DNA of 64,000 bases from Druceiella hillmani. Its lineage: Eukaryota > Arthropoda > Insecta > Lepidoptera > Hepialidae. Location of the stretch: positions 6,826,001 through 6,890,000 of the forward strand of contig JAYKKI010000074.1 of NCBI GenBank assembly GCA_039881145.1, written 5' to 3'. The notes beneath the pieces are model-generated. The model searched no databases. It was not told the origin of the DNA and saw nothing but the letters and a program-made list of their open reading frames with translations. This document shows, piece after piece, positions 12,022-23,600 of the stretch. The position numbers and the translations under genes are program-made. Within the stretch, counting starts at the first letter, position 1. Each line of letters begins with the position of its first letter.

Positions 12022-13205
12022 TTTTTATCAATATTAAAGAGTTTACGGATGAAAGAGCTGCAATGAAAATAAGCATTAAGTGCAGGAACTATGAAATGGA
12101 TGGAGAATGATATTATTTTAAAACTTGTTACTCATATCTGGAATTGCATAGTTCTTAGATTGCAATGCAGAAAACCATTTAACATAATTTTTATCCATGA
12201 TCAATGGAGACGGTTCTTTTACTGTTAATGGAGACGGTTCTTTTACTGTTTTGTGAAAACTTTGTTTGCCTATCTGAAGACATTACTATTGTTTTTTCCC
12301 CAAAAATTTCAGGTAGAAGCAGTTTATTAGTTACATATATGTGGGGGAAAACTCTCTAGATTGTAATTGACATAATTTTTTGTCTTTTTGAAATAAAACA
12401 CTTTCAACACTTACTATATTCCCTATTATTGCTTAATTGTTATTAAAATTATACACTAGAACAGCCGGAGTATGAGACAACCGCCGGAGTAAGCCTACAT
12501 TAGGGTGCCCAAAATTAGTACTAGTATTCTTAGGAATCAGGATATTTTGATTAGTGTGAGTCTGATGTATTGCTGATTTCACGCCAACTGGTATTTTTTT
12601 GTGAGCTTTATTAAATGTAACTTTAGTGATAATAATATTTTAAACTTAAAATTTATAAATAAAGTTAATTAAATGAAAAAAATTGTGACTCGTAACATTC
12701 TCTCCCTAATTACTGCATAGTTCATGACGATGTGACCTGGACGCTGATTATTTAGTTTTTTGTCATTCTTTCTGAGGTAAGAACCACATTTACCGCATAC
12801 TTTTCATTTGTATCTATTACCATCCAACAATTTTGTCCATATTTATCTGGTTTGGAACGTCTAAACTCTGTCAATCGAGGACAATACTTAAAAGGAAAAA
12901 GTTGTTTCTAAATTATTAAGTATGACCCAGATATACAGCGAAGATAGATAAACAGTAATAAACTCATTCCATGTATCAGAAATCACCGTGAAATTCTCAC
13001 TCTGTGTCTCTCTTCCATTAGATTTGTTGTCGAATCGCGCATTCTTTATTATTTCTCAAAAATAATTATAAGATATGATTTCCTTTCCAACAAAATCACC
13101 CAATTTCATAAACCACAATCAATCCAGTTTACGGTTCTTGCTGTATTTCAGTTTTGTGATCCAATTCTAGGGCATATTTAAAACGCAGCAATGCATATCT
13201 CCAAT
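12019..13205. other. Noncoding stretch with a 24-bp duplication
   Basis: Otherwise featureless AT-rich DNA. At 12203-12250 there is a perfect tandem pair of a 24-bp unit, 'aatggagacggttcttttac' plus 'tgtt'. Confidence 0.6.
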
Positions 13206-13318
13206 TCTCAAAGACCTATTGTCGTCCTATAAAGAATTATAGGACCAATAGGTCTTTGAGATATAAAGCGTAAGAGATAAAGCGTGAGAGATAAAGCGTG
13301 GCCAGAAGGCCACGCTTT
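13206..13318. other. Two consecutive hairpins with a short tandem motif between
   Basis: The first hairpin (13206-13261) has arms of 26 and 24 bases that pair perfectly except for a two-base bulge, closing a 6-base loop. The motif 'gataaagcgt' is then repeated about three times at 13-14-bp spacing. It leads into a second hairpin (13293-13318) with a perfect 11-bp stem, 'aaagcgtggcc' / 'ggccacgcttt', and loop 'agaa'. In a bacterium the second would look like a terminator, but in this eukaryotic context it is more likely part of a small fold-back element. Confidence 0.8.
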
Positions 13319-13847
13319 CTTCATAATACATTCCGTGGTATGTTGAAGCTTTTTCTTAGATTTCAACGTTAGGCTTGGCTTAAGGAGTTGGTCCTATATG
13401 ACCTTTGGAGACATTTAGGTATCGCATTTTTTTTCTTAGTAATAAAATATTGGTATAAACGTTAGGTACTTATTACTATTTTTTATGGCGATATGCGAAT
13501 GTAACTAAAGTTAATTACCTTAATCTATGGTGGGAATAATAAACAGCCAACGGCGGTTCTAGGTTAATTAATATTTTTTTTAAAGCAAAGTTATAATAAA
13601 AGTGCAGTTGCTTATGTAACTAACATATTTATATATATTTTATATTAACTAAAAGTGGAAAAAATTCAAAATGCTAGAAAAATTTTAAAGACTATAACAT
13701 TTAGGGAAATAACGAAAATAACGTGTTGTAATTTGCTTAAAGAAAGTGGAGAGTTGTGTATTATTAGTTTTAATAAAGTGACATGAAGTTACGTGTATAT
13801 TAATTTAAAAGTATAAATAGTTGAATATTAATTATAGAGTCACATGT
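13319..13847. other. AT-rich noncoding stretch
   Basis: No feature recognised. Confidence 0.55.
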
Positions 13848-14160
13848 TTTCGAATGTCTTTGAACACCAGTTTCGCAATAGAGTTGCTGCATCACTGCTT
13901 CGTTTGTTGCCATCGAAACTTTACCCGTCCACAATATCTCGTATTTCCACACACCCGAGCCGACTTTCCAATCCGATATCGCGATTGAATGAAATTGCGG
14001 CACGTTTCGCCTGCAATCGCTCACCGGCGGCGCTCTCTAATGACGCCTTTGTCGGCGCGTTATCGCGCTCGCAACCGGGCCATGCGGGCGCCTTACCTAA
14101 CTACAGCCTAATATCTAAGCAAGTAACTATAGCGCTCCCCATTGATATTTAGACGCTTGC
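13848..14160. other. CpG-rich island, possible conserved noncoding element
   Basis: About 310 bp, among the most GC-rich parts of the left half ('caccggcggcgctctct', 'gtcggcgcgttatcgcgctc', 'gccatgcgggcgcctt'). Both strands are open (102 codons plus at 13844-14152; 74 codons minus at 13800-14024), as happens in GC-richer DNA poor in stop triplets. Neither translation has a recognised domain. A regulatory element or unannotated exon cannot be told apart from sequence alone. Confidence 0.3.
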
Positions 14161-14969
14161 ATGCGATGAACTAAGTTAATTTAGCTGTTATTAATATACA
14201 ACAAATTTTAATTATTTTACACCCAAAAACCCGATTCCAAATGTACTCTTTTTGATGCACGGACTCACCTATATGAATAATGGACACATTCCTTATTATT
14301 TTCTGTATGTAAATATACAGGTTGTAATAAAAACATTTCTATTATTGATATAAAGGATTCTATACATCAAACTGAGTAGAAAATGTTTAAGGGACTATAT
14401 GACAATTCTCAACCGCGTCTGAAAAATTCACTGTCAAAGTTACGATTCCAACGAAAAAAATTTTTGTTTACCGAAACACTTTAAATATTTTGCTGCACAT
14501 AATAATTTATATGAATGATAGGTACTCGTACAACCTGAATATTAAAATAAAATCTTCTTTGTCCGGGAAGAATTTGGTTAAGTGTCAAAATTACTAAGAC
14601 GAGTGAGTAGTCTCTTAGGGACCCAATTGATTCTTGTAATTGCGTCCTGTCTGTCGAATCATCCCTCCATCTGTCACAGTATTAGATCTATTTGCATGAA
14701 GTTTTGCAAATAAATGTTTCACATAGAGGTCTTAATCACTGTGTAGCAAAATTTAGGAAAACCATATGCCATTTATCTTCTCTACATGTAAACTGGGGAG
14801 AAATTTTCTTTCTTCGTGCATTCCAAGGGATATCTTTGGATAGGTCATTTGTAGCAAAATAGAGCTTTAATTTACTGTTTTTAAATTTTATAACCTATTT
14901 GTGAAAATAAAGTTTCGAAGTAACGTGAAATGTCTAATTTCTCGTCCCTGTTTGAAAAAATCTGTCAAA
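14161..14969. other. AT-rich noncoding stretch
   Basis: Possible old repeat debris ('ctgtctgtcgaatcatccct' near 14647) but nothing that can be assigned. Confidence 0.5.
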
Positions 14970-15420
14970 CATGAGTCGAACTTGCACTACGAGGGTTCCG
15001 TAAACATTTAGGCATTTATCAACATTTAATGTTACATAATATTCCTATTAAACTATTTACAAAATTGCAATTTTTTTGGACTAAAATACATTGCCTACTG
15101 TATCTTTCAAAAATTGTCTTTATATGAAATAACTACAAATTAACGGTTTTCTAATTTTTTTCTTTACTTGTGCTGTAAGCCCTTACTTTCTGCTAAATTT
15201 CATGATTCTACGTCAACGGGAAGTATTCTATAGGTTTTGATTTATTTGCGAGTGCCAAAATATGGCTGTATTTTTAGGGTTTCTTCTTGATTATATTGAC
15301 TTAGATGCTTGATTTTTTTAAAACTTTTAGGGACCATAGATCTAAGTATTTGACATTAATTCCAACATCGGCGCATCCCTGAGAATATAAAAAGATTCTA
15401 GATAGCGTTTGGTTAGACTT
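14970..15420 (+). mobile_element. Lepidoptera-type interspersed repeat F1, 5' part
   Basis: This copy opens with 'gagtcgaacttgcactacga' and 'gggttccgtaaacatttagg', followed by blocks shared with the copy at 53756: 'ggttttgatttatttgcgag' near 15235 (tttctgag there) and a 'ctaagtattt' block near 15345. The 3' gacagaca block seen in other copies is missing. This motif set is widespread in moth and butterfly genomes to my knowledge. It lacks coding capacity and I do not name its class. Confidence 0.7.
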
Positions 15421-17092
15421 TTTCTAATAAAATTATTTCTTAATTTATATTCACATTTACAACAATTTTAGCAAGTAAGGAATTTGGATTGAAAAATTTG
15501 GTACAAAAACTATATTTTACGAATAGCTCTGTAATTTTTAAATCACGAATTACGAATTTTCAAATCAAGGACAATGAACCAACAATAACAGGCATGCATT
15601 TGCCATATGTAAAATAATTATTTGTTGCAGTTAATATCGGCTATCAACTATCACGTTACGTCGAGAAAGAAATGCAAAAAATATTTTTTGTATATTCACT
15701 CCTAATTCGACGGTTGCATTATTTAAAGAGAAAAACTAAGATAAAAAAGTAAGATTTTTTCAATGCTATTATGACCATAAAATAAAATACATGAAAGAGT
15801 ATAAATACATATAAATATTGAATTAACTTAATGATTGCATTAGACTTGTTTATCTTCTAGCAAGTGTAATGCAACCATTAAGTTCATTATTATTTATTCA
15901 TTTTAATTAATATTTAACTATAAAACAATACAGAGTTTAAAGGATGACAAATTAAAAAAAAACTTAAAGTAAACGTTACTTCATACTGAAAAATTTTTAA
16001 TATTAAATTTTAACTTTATATTTTAATAAAAACTACTAAATGTTTAGAACCATCGATTAAGTAGACAGCTTCTAAAAATAGGAATTATTAGAACAAAAAA
16101 AATGTTTTCGTATTCTCGAAATATTTTACACAGTGTATTGGAATAGTAAAAAGATACACAAAACATTTAAAAAAAACAAATTCGGCTGATATTAACTGAT
16201 CGAATGATTTTTATAGATAGTTTGTTATATCAATGTAACGCAAACCATTATAATCTTGACACCGATATAAAATAAGTGACGTTTAAGTAAAGATTATTTT
16301 ATACTGTATTGTATGCATATATATGTAGATATATTGATTTTCAAATAAAATAACTACCTTGACCTGATGTAGCTTTATTCGACTCTAACACACCAACAGC
16401 TAGCAATATTTGGAAAGTGAATATGTAATGTTATAGGATTGGAGACGCTCATCACGTAGTCAGGAATGGACATATTTATTTTTCTCGACTGCGCGATGAG
16501 GAAAATGTTATCTCTATTAAATATAATAGTTTTATTTATAATTTAGCTTTATTTATTTAATATTATTTTAGCTCTTATTTATTTTACTTCGTCCATAGCT
16601 TTTTTGTAACCAAGTAAAAATGTACTAGGACACCTGTCCAGAAAATAATTTAGTCAGTGTTGCTTAGTCACCTCTTCAGACTTGACATTGATAAATTTCT
16701 ATATAAAGAGAGTAAATCACTTAAAATAAAAGACAAACATAAATTCGACGTCAAAGAATTCAAATTCATGTTAAAAATTTCATTGTTACTATTTGCCCCT
16801 GTTACAGTAAGCCCCTCTTTTCCTGTTTTCAACATAAATATTAATTAAGGAAGGTACAAACCGAATCTCAATTGCTAGATGTAAAATTAACAAAGTAGCT
16901 TTATCGAAACACGTTACTTATTTTTATTTGTAGTGTAAATAAAAAAAGATGGGAACAAAAAACACGCTTATAAAACGTTGTAAGTAACGAGAAGATTGAT
17001 GCATATATGTCTGAAGAAGTCACCTATATGTTGTAATATAAATTAAAAGCTAACTAGTTTATACAACTAAATACGTATATAGGAAAGTTAGT
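15421..17092. other. AT-rich noncoding stretch
   Basis: 1.7 kb with a single chance-like ORF (16657-16848, plus, 63 codons, no motif). No RNA gene or repeat recognised. Confidence 0.55.
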
Positions 17093-17272
17093 TGATAGGC
17101 CCACTGAAATAAGTTTCGACTTTGCCTACGGCTAACATGATTTCTGGCTCAGAATTGGGCGGTGCACTATCGTGCACTCAGGTTGATAGGCACACTGAAA
17201 TAAGTTTCGACTTTGCCTACGGCTAACATTATTCCTAGCTCAGAATTGGGCGGTGCACTATCGTGCACTCAG
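17093..17272 (+). repeat. Tandem duplication, 90 bp x 2
   Basis: Two nearly identical 90-bp units start at 17093 and 17183 ('ttgatagg'), each containing 'taagtttcgactttgcctac' and ending with a perfect hairpin gtgcac-tatc-gtgcac (17162-17177 and 17252-17267). Since gtgcac is itself a palindrome, each unit carries three nested dyads. Confidence 0.93.
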
Positions 17273-17534
17273 GGTTTTTAATTCAGAATATCTAAACGCT
17301 CTGTTTCTCGATAAAATTCTCAACAAATAGTTATTCGGACTCTTACGCCTCGAATTATCTTTATGATGAAAATTCTTTGTATTTTGATAATCAATAGGAC
17401 CAAGTATTACCAAATATTGAATATTATTTGGACTTAATATTTTTAGATAGAATGTGGTATCTTTTGAAAGTAAGTAAAGACGTATATATTTTCTCTTGGG
17501 CTAATTTTTTGAAGTTGTCAATTCAAGCTAAAAT
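17273..17534. other. AT-rich spacer
   Basis: Nothing recognised between the 90-bp duplication and the 13-bp array. Confidence 0.5.
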
Positions 17535-19075
17535 ACTAGGCTGACTTGTTCTGCTGGGATGCCAGCCTTTGCTGGCAGGATGGGTTGGTAGCCTTGGCCG
17601 ATGGGTTAGGTTGCTAGACTTACCTGTTATGTTGGGCTGTTAGGCTGTGCTTTAAGGTTGGGCTGCTAGGCTGTGCTTTTAGGTTGGGCTACTAGGCTTG
17701 GTTACCAGATGGTGCCTGTAGGTTGGGGTGCCAGACTGAATGGCCAGACTAGGCTGCCAAACTAGATTGCCAGGCTAGGTAACTAGGCTGGATTGTCAGG
17801 TTGAGCTGCTGGGCTGGGCTGCTAGGTGGTTTGCTAGATCGGTTTGTTACTAACTGGTAGGTTGAGTGGGACTATTAGGCTAGGTTGACTGTCAGGTTGG
17901 GCTGCCAGACTAGGTCGCTAGGTTGAACTGTCAGGCTGGGTTACTAGGCTGGGCTACTAGGATGGAATACCAGTTTGAGCTGCTAGGTTGGAATGCTAGA
18001 CTGACCTGCTAGGCTTACTTGATAGGATGGGCTCCTCAACTGGGCTGCTCGGCTGGACTTCTAGTCTCACCTGCCAGATTAGGCAAAAACTGGGCTGCCA
18101 GGCAGGGCTGATAGGCTAGGCCGGTGGGCTAAGTTGGTAGGCTTACCTGCTCGACCGGGCTGCTAGGCTGGGCTGCTCATTTAGGCTGCTCGGCTGCGCT
18201 GCTAGGCTGGGCTGCTAGGCTTGGCTGCTAGGTTGGGTTGCCAGGTGTCGCCAGGCTGAGCTATCAGGCTGTGTTGCCAGGCTGGGCTGTCATGTTGAGC
18301 AGCTAGACTGGGCTGCTAGGCTGGTCTGCACGATTGAAGTGAGAGGCTGGACTACTAGACTAACTTGCTAGGCTGACTAATTCGGCGGGACTGCTAGACT
18401 GGTCTGCCAGATAGTGCTGGCAAGCTAGACTGCGAGACTGGGCTACCGGGGTAGGTTGCCAGGCTGGGCTGCCAGGCTGGGTTGGCAGGGTGAGCTGCCA
18501 GGCTGGCTGTTAGGCTGGACTATTAGACTGGTGTGCTACTAAGTGGTAGATTAGCTTTGTGGACGGGATTGTTTGGCTAGGCTGCTAGGCTCACTTGATC
18601 GGTTGAACTGCTTGGCTTACCTGTTAAGCTGCACTGCTAGGCTGGTTCGTTAGGCCGGTCCGCTAGACTGACCTACAAAACAAGCTGTCAGGCTGGTCTG
18701 CCGGACGGCACCACCAGGATGCTAGGTTGAGCTGCAAGGATGGAATGTTAGGCTGACCTGCTAGGTTTACCTGATAGGCTGAGCTGCGCTGTAGGGCTGA
18801 TCTGCTCAGCGGGCTGCTAGACTGATCTGCCAGGGTGAAGTGCTAGGCTAACTTGTTAGGGTGGGATACAAGGCCATGCTGGCAGGCTGGGCTGCCTAAC
18901 TGGGCTGACAGGCCAGACTGCCAGGTGGGCCGCTAGGCTAGGTTGCTAGGCCTACCTGATAGTCCGGACTACTAGGCTGTGCTGCTATGTTGACCTTGCC
19001 AAGCTTCGGTGCCAGACTGTGCCTGCAGGCTGGGCTGGCAGACTGAGCTGCCAGGCTCGGCTGCCAGGTTGGAGT

Positions 19076-19077
<2 letters not shown>
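17535..19077 (+). repeat. Degenerate 13-bp minisatellite, about 1.5 kb
   Basis: A long array built on a 13-bp unit close to 'ctaggctgggctg' (variants ccaggctgggctg, ctaggttgggttg, ctagactgacctg). Well over one hundred diverged units follow head to tail. The plus strand is very G- and T-rich with few A, so the block is a strong compositional anomaly in the AT-rich window. Thirteen is not a multiple of three and stops are frequent, so it is noncoding. It abuts a (TA)n tract at its right end without spacer. Confidence 0.95.

Positions 19078-19142
<65 letters not shown>
19078..19142. repeat. (TA)n microsatellite
   Basis: About 64 bp of alternating AT directly after the 13-bp array. Confidence 0.97.
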
Positions 19143-19146
<4 letters not shown>

Positions 19147-19377
19147 TGAACATTACATAAAAACAATAAGTAGCCCTCTTCAAATTGTACAACTTTACGA
19201 GGAGTCGTCTACGGCGCGTTCATTAATGGTTTCAAGAAAAAATTGTATGTAGTTTAATTTTCATAGATTAATTTTATCATTTATTATCGTTGTATAAATT
19301 GTCTTTGATTAAATAGACTTGATGAGTATTTCTTCACTGTTAATTTGTGGTTATTTTAAAATATATAATATTTTTAA

Positions 19378-19590
19378 CCGACTTAAAAAAGGGGAATTCG
19401 TTGGAATCTTTCTTTTATGAATGTTCAGCTATATTCTCTATTAAGTGGACCAATTTTGATGACTTTTTATCATTTAAAATAAGGCACTTTGGAGGTGGTC
19501 CCATATAAATATGATGATGATCTGATGATGAAGTCTGGAAATTTCCGATGGAACTCGTAAACGAAGCAAGAAATTCAAGAAGATCAATAG
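19378..19590 (+). mobile_element. Lepidoptera-type interspersed repeat F2
   Basis: Begins 'accgacttaaaaaagggga' and contains 'ggaccaattttgatgactt', 'ggtggtcccatataaat' and 'gatctgatgatgaagtctgg'. I recognise this block order from many lepidopteran sequences, where it forms a noncoding interspersed repeat. The class is not assigned. A likely terminal fragment of the same family lies on the minus strand near 35390-35410 ('cgaagtcggttaaaaag'). Confidence 0.65.
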
Positions 19591-19739
19591 ATAGCGTGAC
19601 TAAAGTAACTCTGTGTTACATATACTTCTGAAACCACTTACATTTTGTAACAAGACGAAGAATCTAATAATTTAATAAAGAACAGAAAATCTTTTCCCAT
19701 TCGTCAACATAAAATAAACACGAACGAGATTCATACAAA

Positions 19740-19935
19740 CCCTCGAGATTACGTGTTTGATACAAAGACATCACCTTTACGACAAATGATCACCTTTATT
19801 ATCGATCATCCCACGAGACAAAAAGCACCAATACACGGAAGGAGGTCGTCACACCTTGGCGTATATGAAAAAGCTATAACAACCCACGAGATGGGCGGAG
19901 ATATTGCAGGCAAGCCGTATGTTTAGGGTTGTCAC
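19740..19935. other. GC-richer island, possible conserved noncoding element
   Basis: About 195 bp of more balanced DNA ('gaaggaggtcgtcacacctt', 'acgagatgggcggagatatt'). No coding evidence. Confidence 0.22.
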
Positions 19936-20185
19936 TTATTATTTGTCAGAATTTATATAGTCGTAAAGTATGACATTCATATATGTGGAACGATTATGGA
20001 GACGGTTAGCGCGGTCATATAATCGAGTTATTTAAATAATTTAAGCTGAGTTAAGAACGTTGTACTTGGCATTTAAATAATAGATGTGGTACCTGAAAAA
20101 AATCAAACATTGTTATTTTTTATTATTTAAGATAAAATTTGAATAAGTGAAAAAGTGCTTAAGTAAGTAAATTTTATTTTATCAA

Positions 20186-20255
20186 TTGTCGCAGCGGTAA
20201 AACACACGACTATAAACTCAGAAGTTAATACTTAAATATGAATTAAATCCCTTTT
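20186..20255 (+). other. Decayed tRNA-like sequence (SINE head or tRNA relic)
   Basis: The string 'cgcagcggtaaaacacacga' followed by 'ctataaactcagaagtt' resembles the D-arm to anticodon-arm portion of a tRNA-derived element, and 'gaattaaatccc' lies at B-box distance. The B-box (expected ggttcgaatcc) is badly degraded and no acceptor stem pairs, so it is not a working tRNA. Weak call. Confidence 0.3.
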
Positions 20256-20689
20256 TTAGATTAAAATAAAACAAAAATTCTTCTTTCTGTTATTTAAATT
20301 AGGATAAAATAAAAAAAAAGTTTTTTCTTTAAAATTATTCAAGAAAAATAAGCATATTTTCATTTCAGTACTATCTATAACGTATTGTATGAGAAACCAA
20401 TTGAAAAATCATTTAGCAAGTATATCTTTATACTAAAGCAAGCCATTGGCTTAGCGTTGGGTTTGAATTTTGAAAACTATTTTCCTTTTTAAGGGCTTCA
20501 TTTATTAATAAAAAGAAGTAAAATAATACATTTTAAAAGTCGTGTCCGATTATATACCATTGGTGACAGCCGCCAAAAAAAAATCAAACCCATTTAAATG
20601 AACGGGGCATTAAACAAATATATATTTCATATCGATTGAGATCTCCATATGAACCGCCTACTTACAAAATTTCCTTTGAATAGATGTAA

Positions 20690-20800
20690 AACTGTAAAAA
20701 GTGAGAGGCTGTGTCAGATCGACGAACGGGCGGATATGATGAAGTTATAAGGGTTCCTTATTTTAATGTAGAAATCTAAAAGCCGAAACAGCATATTTGT
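20690..20800 (+). mobile_element. Lepidoptera-type repeat F1, 3' fragment
   Basis: 'gtcagatcgacgaacgggcg' followed by 'gatgaagttataagggttcc' matches the 3' block of the F1 family (gacaga tract, then tataagggttcc) in degraded form. Confidence 0.5.
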
Positions 20801-21416
20801 CGAGTAGCACAAAGTCTACACTTTAAATACCTGAAAAAGTCGTCAGACTTCCAAGTACGTATTTTTGAGAATTGAGTTTTATTGTTTAATAGTGAATCAG
20901 TACATGGCTTTATAGGAATAACAGTATGACGTCCATATTAATACAAACACAGTTTGATGATTGTTCTTTTTAAGTTTTATAAAATTCAAACGAAAATGAT
21001 ATTAGCTCTCAGTATTACGGGAAAACTTATTCATTAAAACTTTAGGGAGATTGTATTACTCGAATAAGATAAAAAACGTAAGGAAAGATTCACAACTAAA
21101 TAGGCAAAAGAAACAGTTCAGATGAGGGATTCTTTAACGATAGTACGTGTTATTTGATAACACGTTAATAAAACGTAATAGCATGTATTTGGATTTAATC
21201 GAGGATTTCAAACTAGATAAGGAGATGAGTTATCCTAGATGGGCGTATAGTATGCTGGTGTGACTGATCATTTATATGTCATTAGTGCTTGTTAAAAACG
21301 AAACAAAATGAAGTTCATTACCCAAAGAAAGATTCACGAGCGTTTCTTAAATATGGTTTAATATATATAATTATCACAAATCAATGAACAGGTTTTCTTA
21401 ACTTTGGCAATAATAT
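20801..21416. other. AT-rich noncoding stretch
   Basis: No feature recognised before the 192-bp array. Confidence 0.55.
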
Positions 21417-23300
21417 CATGTGACAAATTTTGACATAATAGGTAACATTTTATTATTCATTTTCGAAAAGGTTATTTGCTAAATATTAGTACAAGGTATC
21501 GTACTACAAGGTATTTGTAGTACAAGGTTTAAAATTTTTAGAATTGTCATTTTATTTTCTCTATATTATTACGATCATAATATAGATAAAATATAATTAT
21601 GTCCATATGCATGTAAACATTGTAAGATAATAGATAACATTTTATTATTAATTTTCGAAAACGTTATTTGCTAAATATTAGTACAAGGTATCGTACTACA
21701 AGGTATTTGTAGTACAAGGTTTAAAATTGTCATTTTATTTTCTCTATATTTTTACGATTATAATATAGATAAAATATAATTATGTCCATATGCATGTAAA
21801 CATTTTGACATAATAGATAACATTTTATTATTCATTTTCGAAAACGTTATTTGCTAAATATTAGTACAAGGTATCGTACTACAAGGTATTTGTAGTACAA
21901 GGTTTAAAATTGTCATTTTATTTTCTCTATATTTTTACGATCATAAAATAGATAAAATATAATTATGTCCGTATGCATGTAAACATTTTGATATAATAGA
22001 TAACATTTTATTATTCATTTTCGAAAACGTTATTTGCTAAATATTAGTACAAGGTATCGTACTACAAAGTATTTGTAGTACAAGGTATAACATTTGTAGA
22101 ATTGTCATTTTATTTTATCTATATTATTATGATCATAATACAGATAAAATATAATTATGTCCGTATGCATGTAAACATTTTGACATAATAGATAACATTT
22201 TATTATTCATTTTCGAAAACGTTATTTGCTAAATATTAGTACAAGGTATCGTACTATAAAGTATTTGTAGTACAAGGTATAGCATTTTTAGAATTGTCAT
22301 TTTATTTTATCAATATTATTATGATCATAATACAGATAAAATATAATTATGTCCGTACGGATGTAAACATTTTGACATAATAGATAACATTTTTTTATTC
22401 ATTATTGAAAACTTTATTTGCTAAATATTAGTAATAGGTATCGTACTACAAGATATTTGTAGTACAAGGTGTAACATTTTTAGAATTGTCATTTTATTTT
22501 CTCTATATTATTACGATCATAATACAGATAAAATATAATTATGTCCGTATGCATGTAAACATTTTGACATAATAGATAACATTTTATTATTCATTTTCGA
22601 AAACGTTATTTGCTAAATATTAGTACAAGGTATCGTACTACAAGGTATTTGTAGTACAAGGTGTAACATTTTTAGAATTGTCATTTTATTTTATCTATAT
22701 TATTACAATCATAATACAGATAAAATATAATTATGTCCGTATGCATGTAAACATTTTGACATAATAGATAACATTTTTTTATTCATTATTGAAAACGTTA
22801 TTTGCTAAATATTAGTACAAGGTATCGTATTACAAGTTATTTGTAGTACAAGGTATAACATTTTTAGAATTGTCATTTTATTTTCTCTATATTATTACGA
22901 TCATAATACAGATAAAATATAATTATGTCCGTATGCATGTAAACATTTTGACATAATAGATAACTTTTTTTTATTCATTATTGAAAACGTTATTTGCTAA
23001 ATATTAGTACAAGGTATCGTATTACAAGTTATTTGTAGTACAAGGTATAACATTTTTAGAATTGTCATTTTATTTTCTCTATATTATTACGATCATAATA
23101 TAGATAAAATATAATTATGTCCGTATGCATGTAAACATTTTGACATTTTATTATTCATTTTCGAAAACGTTATTTGCTAAATATTAGTACAAGGTATTGT
23201 ACTACATGAAGTACAATTTTTAGAATTTTTATTTTATTTTTTCTATATTATTACGATTATAACATAGATAAGTATAATTTTGTTCGTATGTCTGTAATAT
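21417..23300 (+). repeat. Satellite-like array, 192 bp x 10
   Basis: Ten head-to-tail units are marked by 'gctaaatattagtacaagg' (or variants) at 21478, 21670, 21853, 22036, 22228, 22420, 22612, 22804, 22996 and 23176. Spacings are 192, 183, 183, 192, 192, 192, 192, 192 and 180 bp. The two 183-bp units lack a 9-bp block (around 'tttttagaa'), and the 180-bp spacing comes from a 12-bp loss of 'ataatagataac'. Each unit has internal near-repeats of 'acaaggta' and a conserved 'aattatgtccgtatgcatg' block. The last unit is degenerate. It is noncoding. Confidence 0.96.
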
Positions 23301-23435
23301 AGGGTAATAATATAATGACATTTCTAACTTTTTGGTTTACTCCATTATGTACCCAATTATTAAGCAACATTTTTATTCAGTGCATTATTGTGTCCAAGTG
23401 TAAAATTTCCATGAACGCAAACTTTTGCAGACTGT

Positions 23436-23600
23436 CGATTTGTAGTAACCTTGCACGCGCACGAGATGGCGAAGATAGGCACGTCGCCGGCGGGCGAGCT
23501 CACGCTGTGCTGCGTGCGGCGTCTTCATCTCAGTTGCCGCTGAATCTGTGTCGCGTGGCTGCAAGCTGTTGCATAAACGGTGCAAGCTGATCGATGCTTT
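23436..23600. other. CpG-rich island
   Basis: About 165 bp with dense CpG ('cacgcgcacgagatggcg', 'cgtcgccggcgggcgagctc', 'ctgcgtgcggcgtcttc'). An ATG at 23466 opens only about 25 codons before a stop, and overlapping longer frames on both strands match nothing known. It could be a first exon or promoter of an unseen gene or a noncoding element. A near-perfect 12-bp inverted repeat follows at about 23627-23656. Confidence 0.3.

Noticed and set aside
13293..13318. Rho-independent terminator
   Set aside because: The hairpin has terminator shape, but this is eukaryotic DNA without an upstream gene.
13848..14160. 102-codon plus ORF and 74-codon minus ORF as a possible gene
   Set aside because: Both strands are open because stop triplets are rare in GC-richer DNA. 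Neither translation shows a domain, and flanks give no exon boundaries.
20186..20255. Functional tRNA gene
   Set aside because: The B-box is degraded, the acceptor stem does not pair and no clean terminator follows. At best a relic.
21417..23300. CRISPR array
   Set aside because: The units are contiguous 192-bp tandem repeats without unique spacers, in animal DNA with no cas genes.
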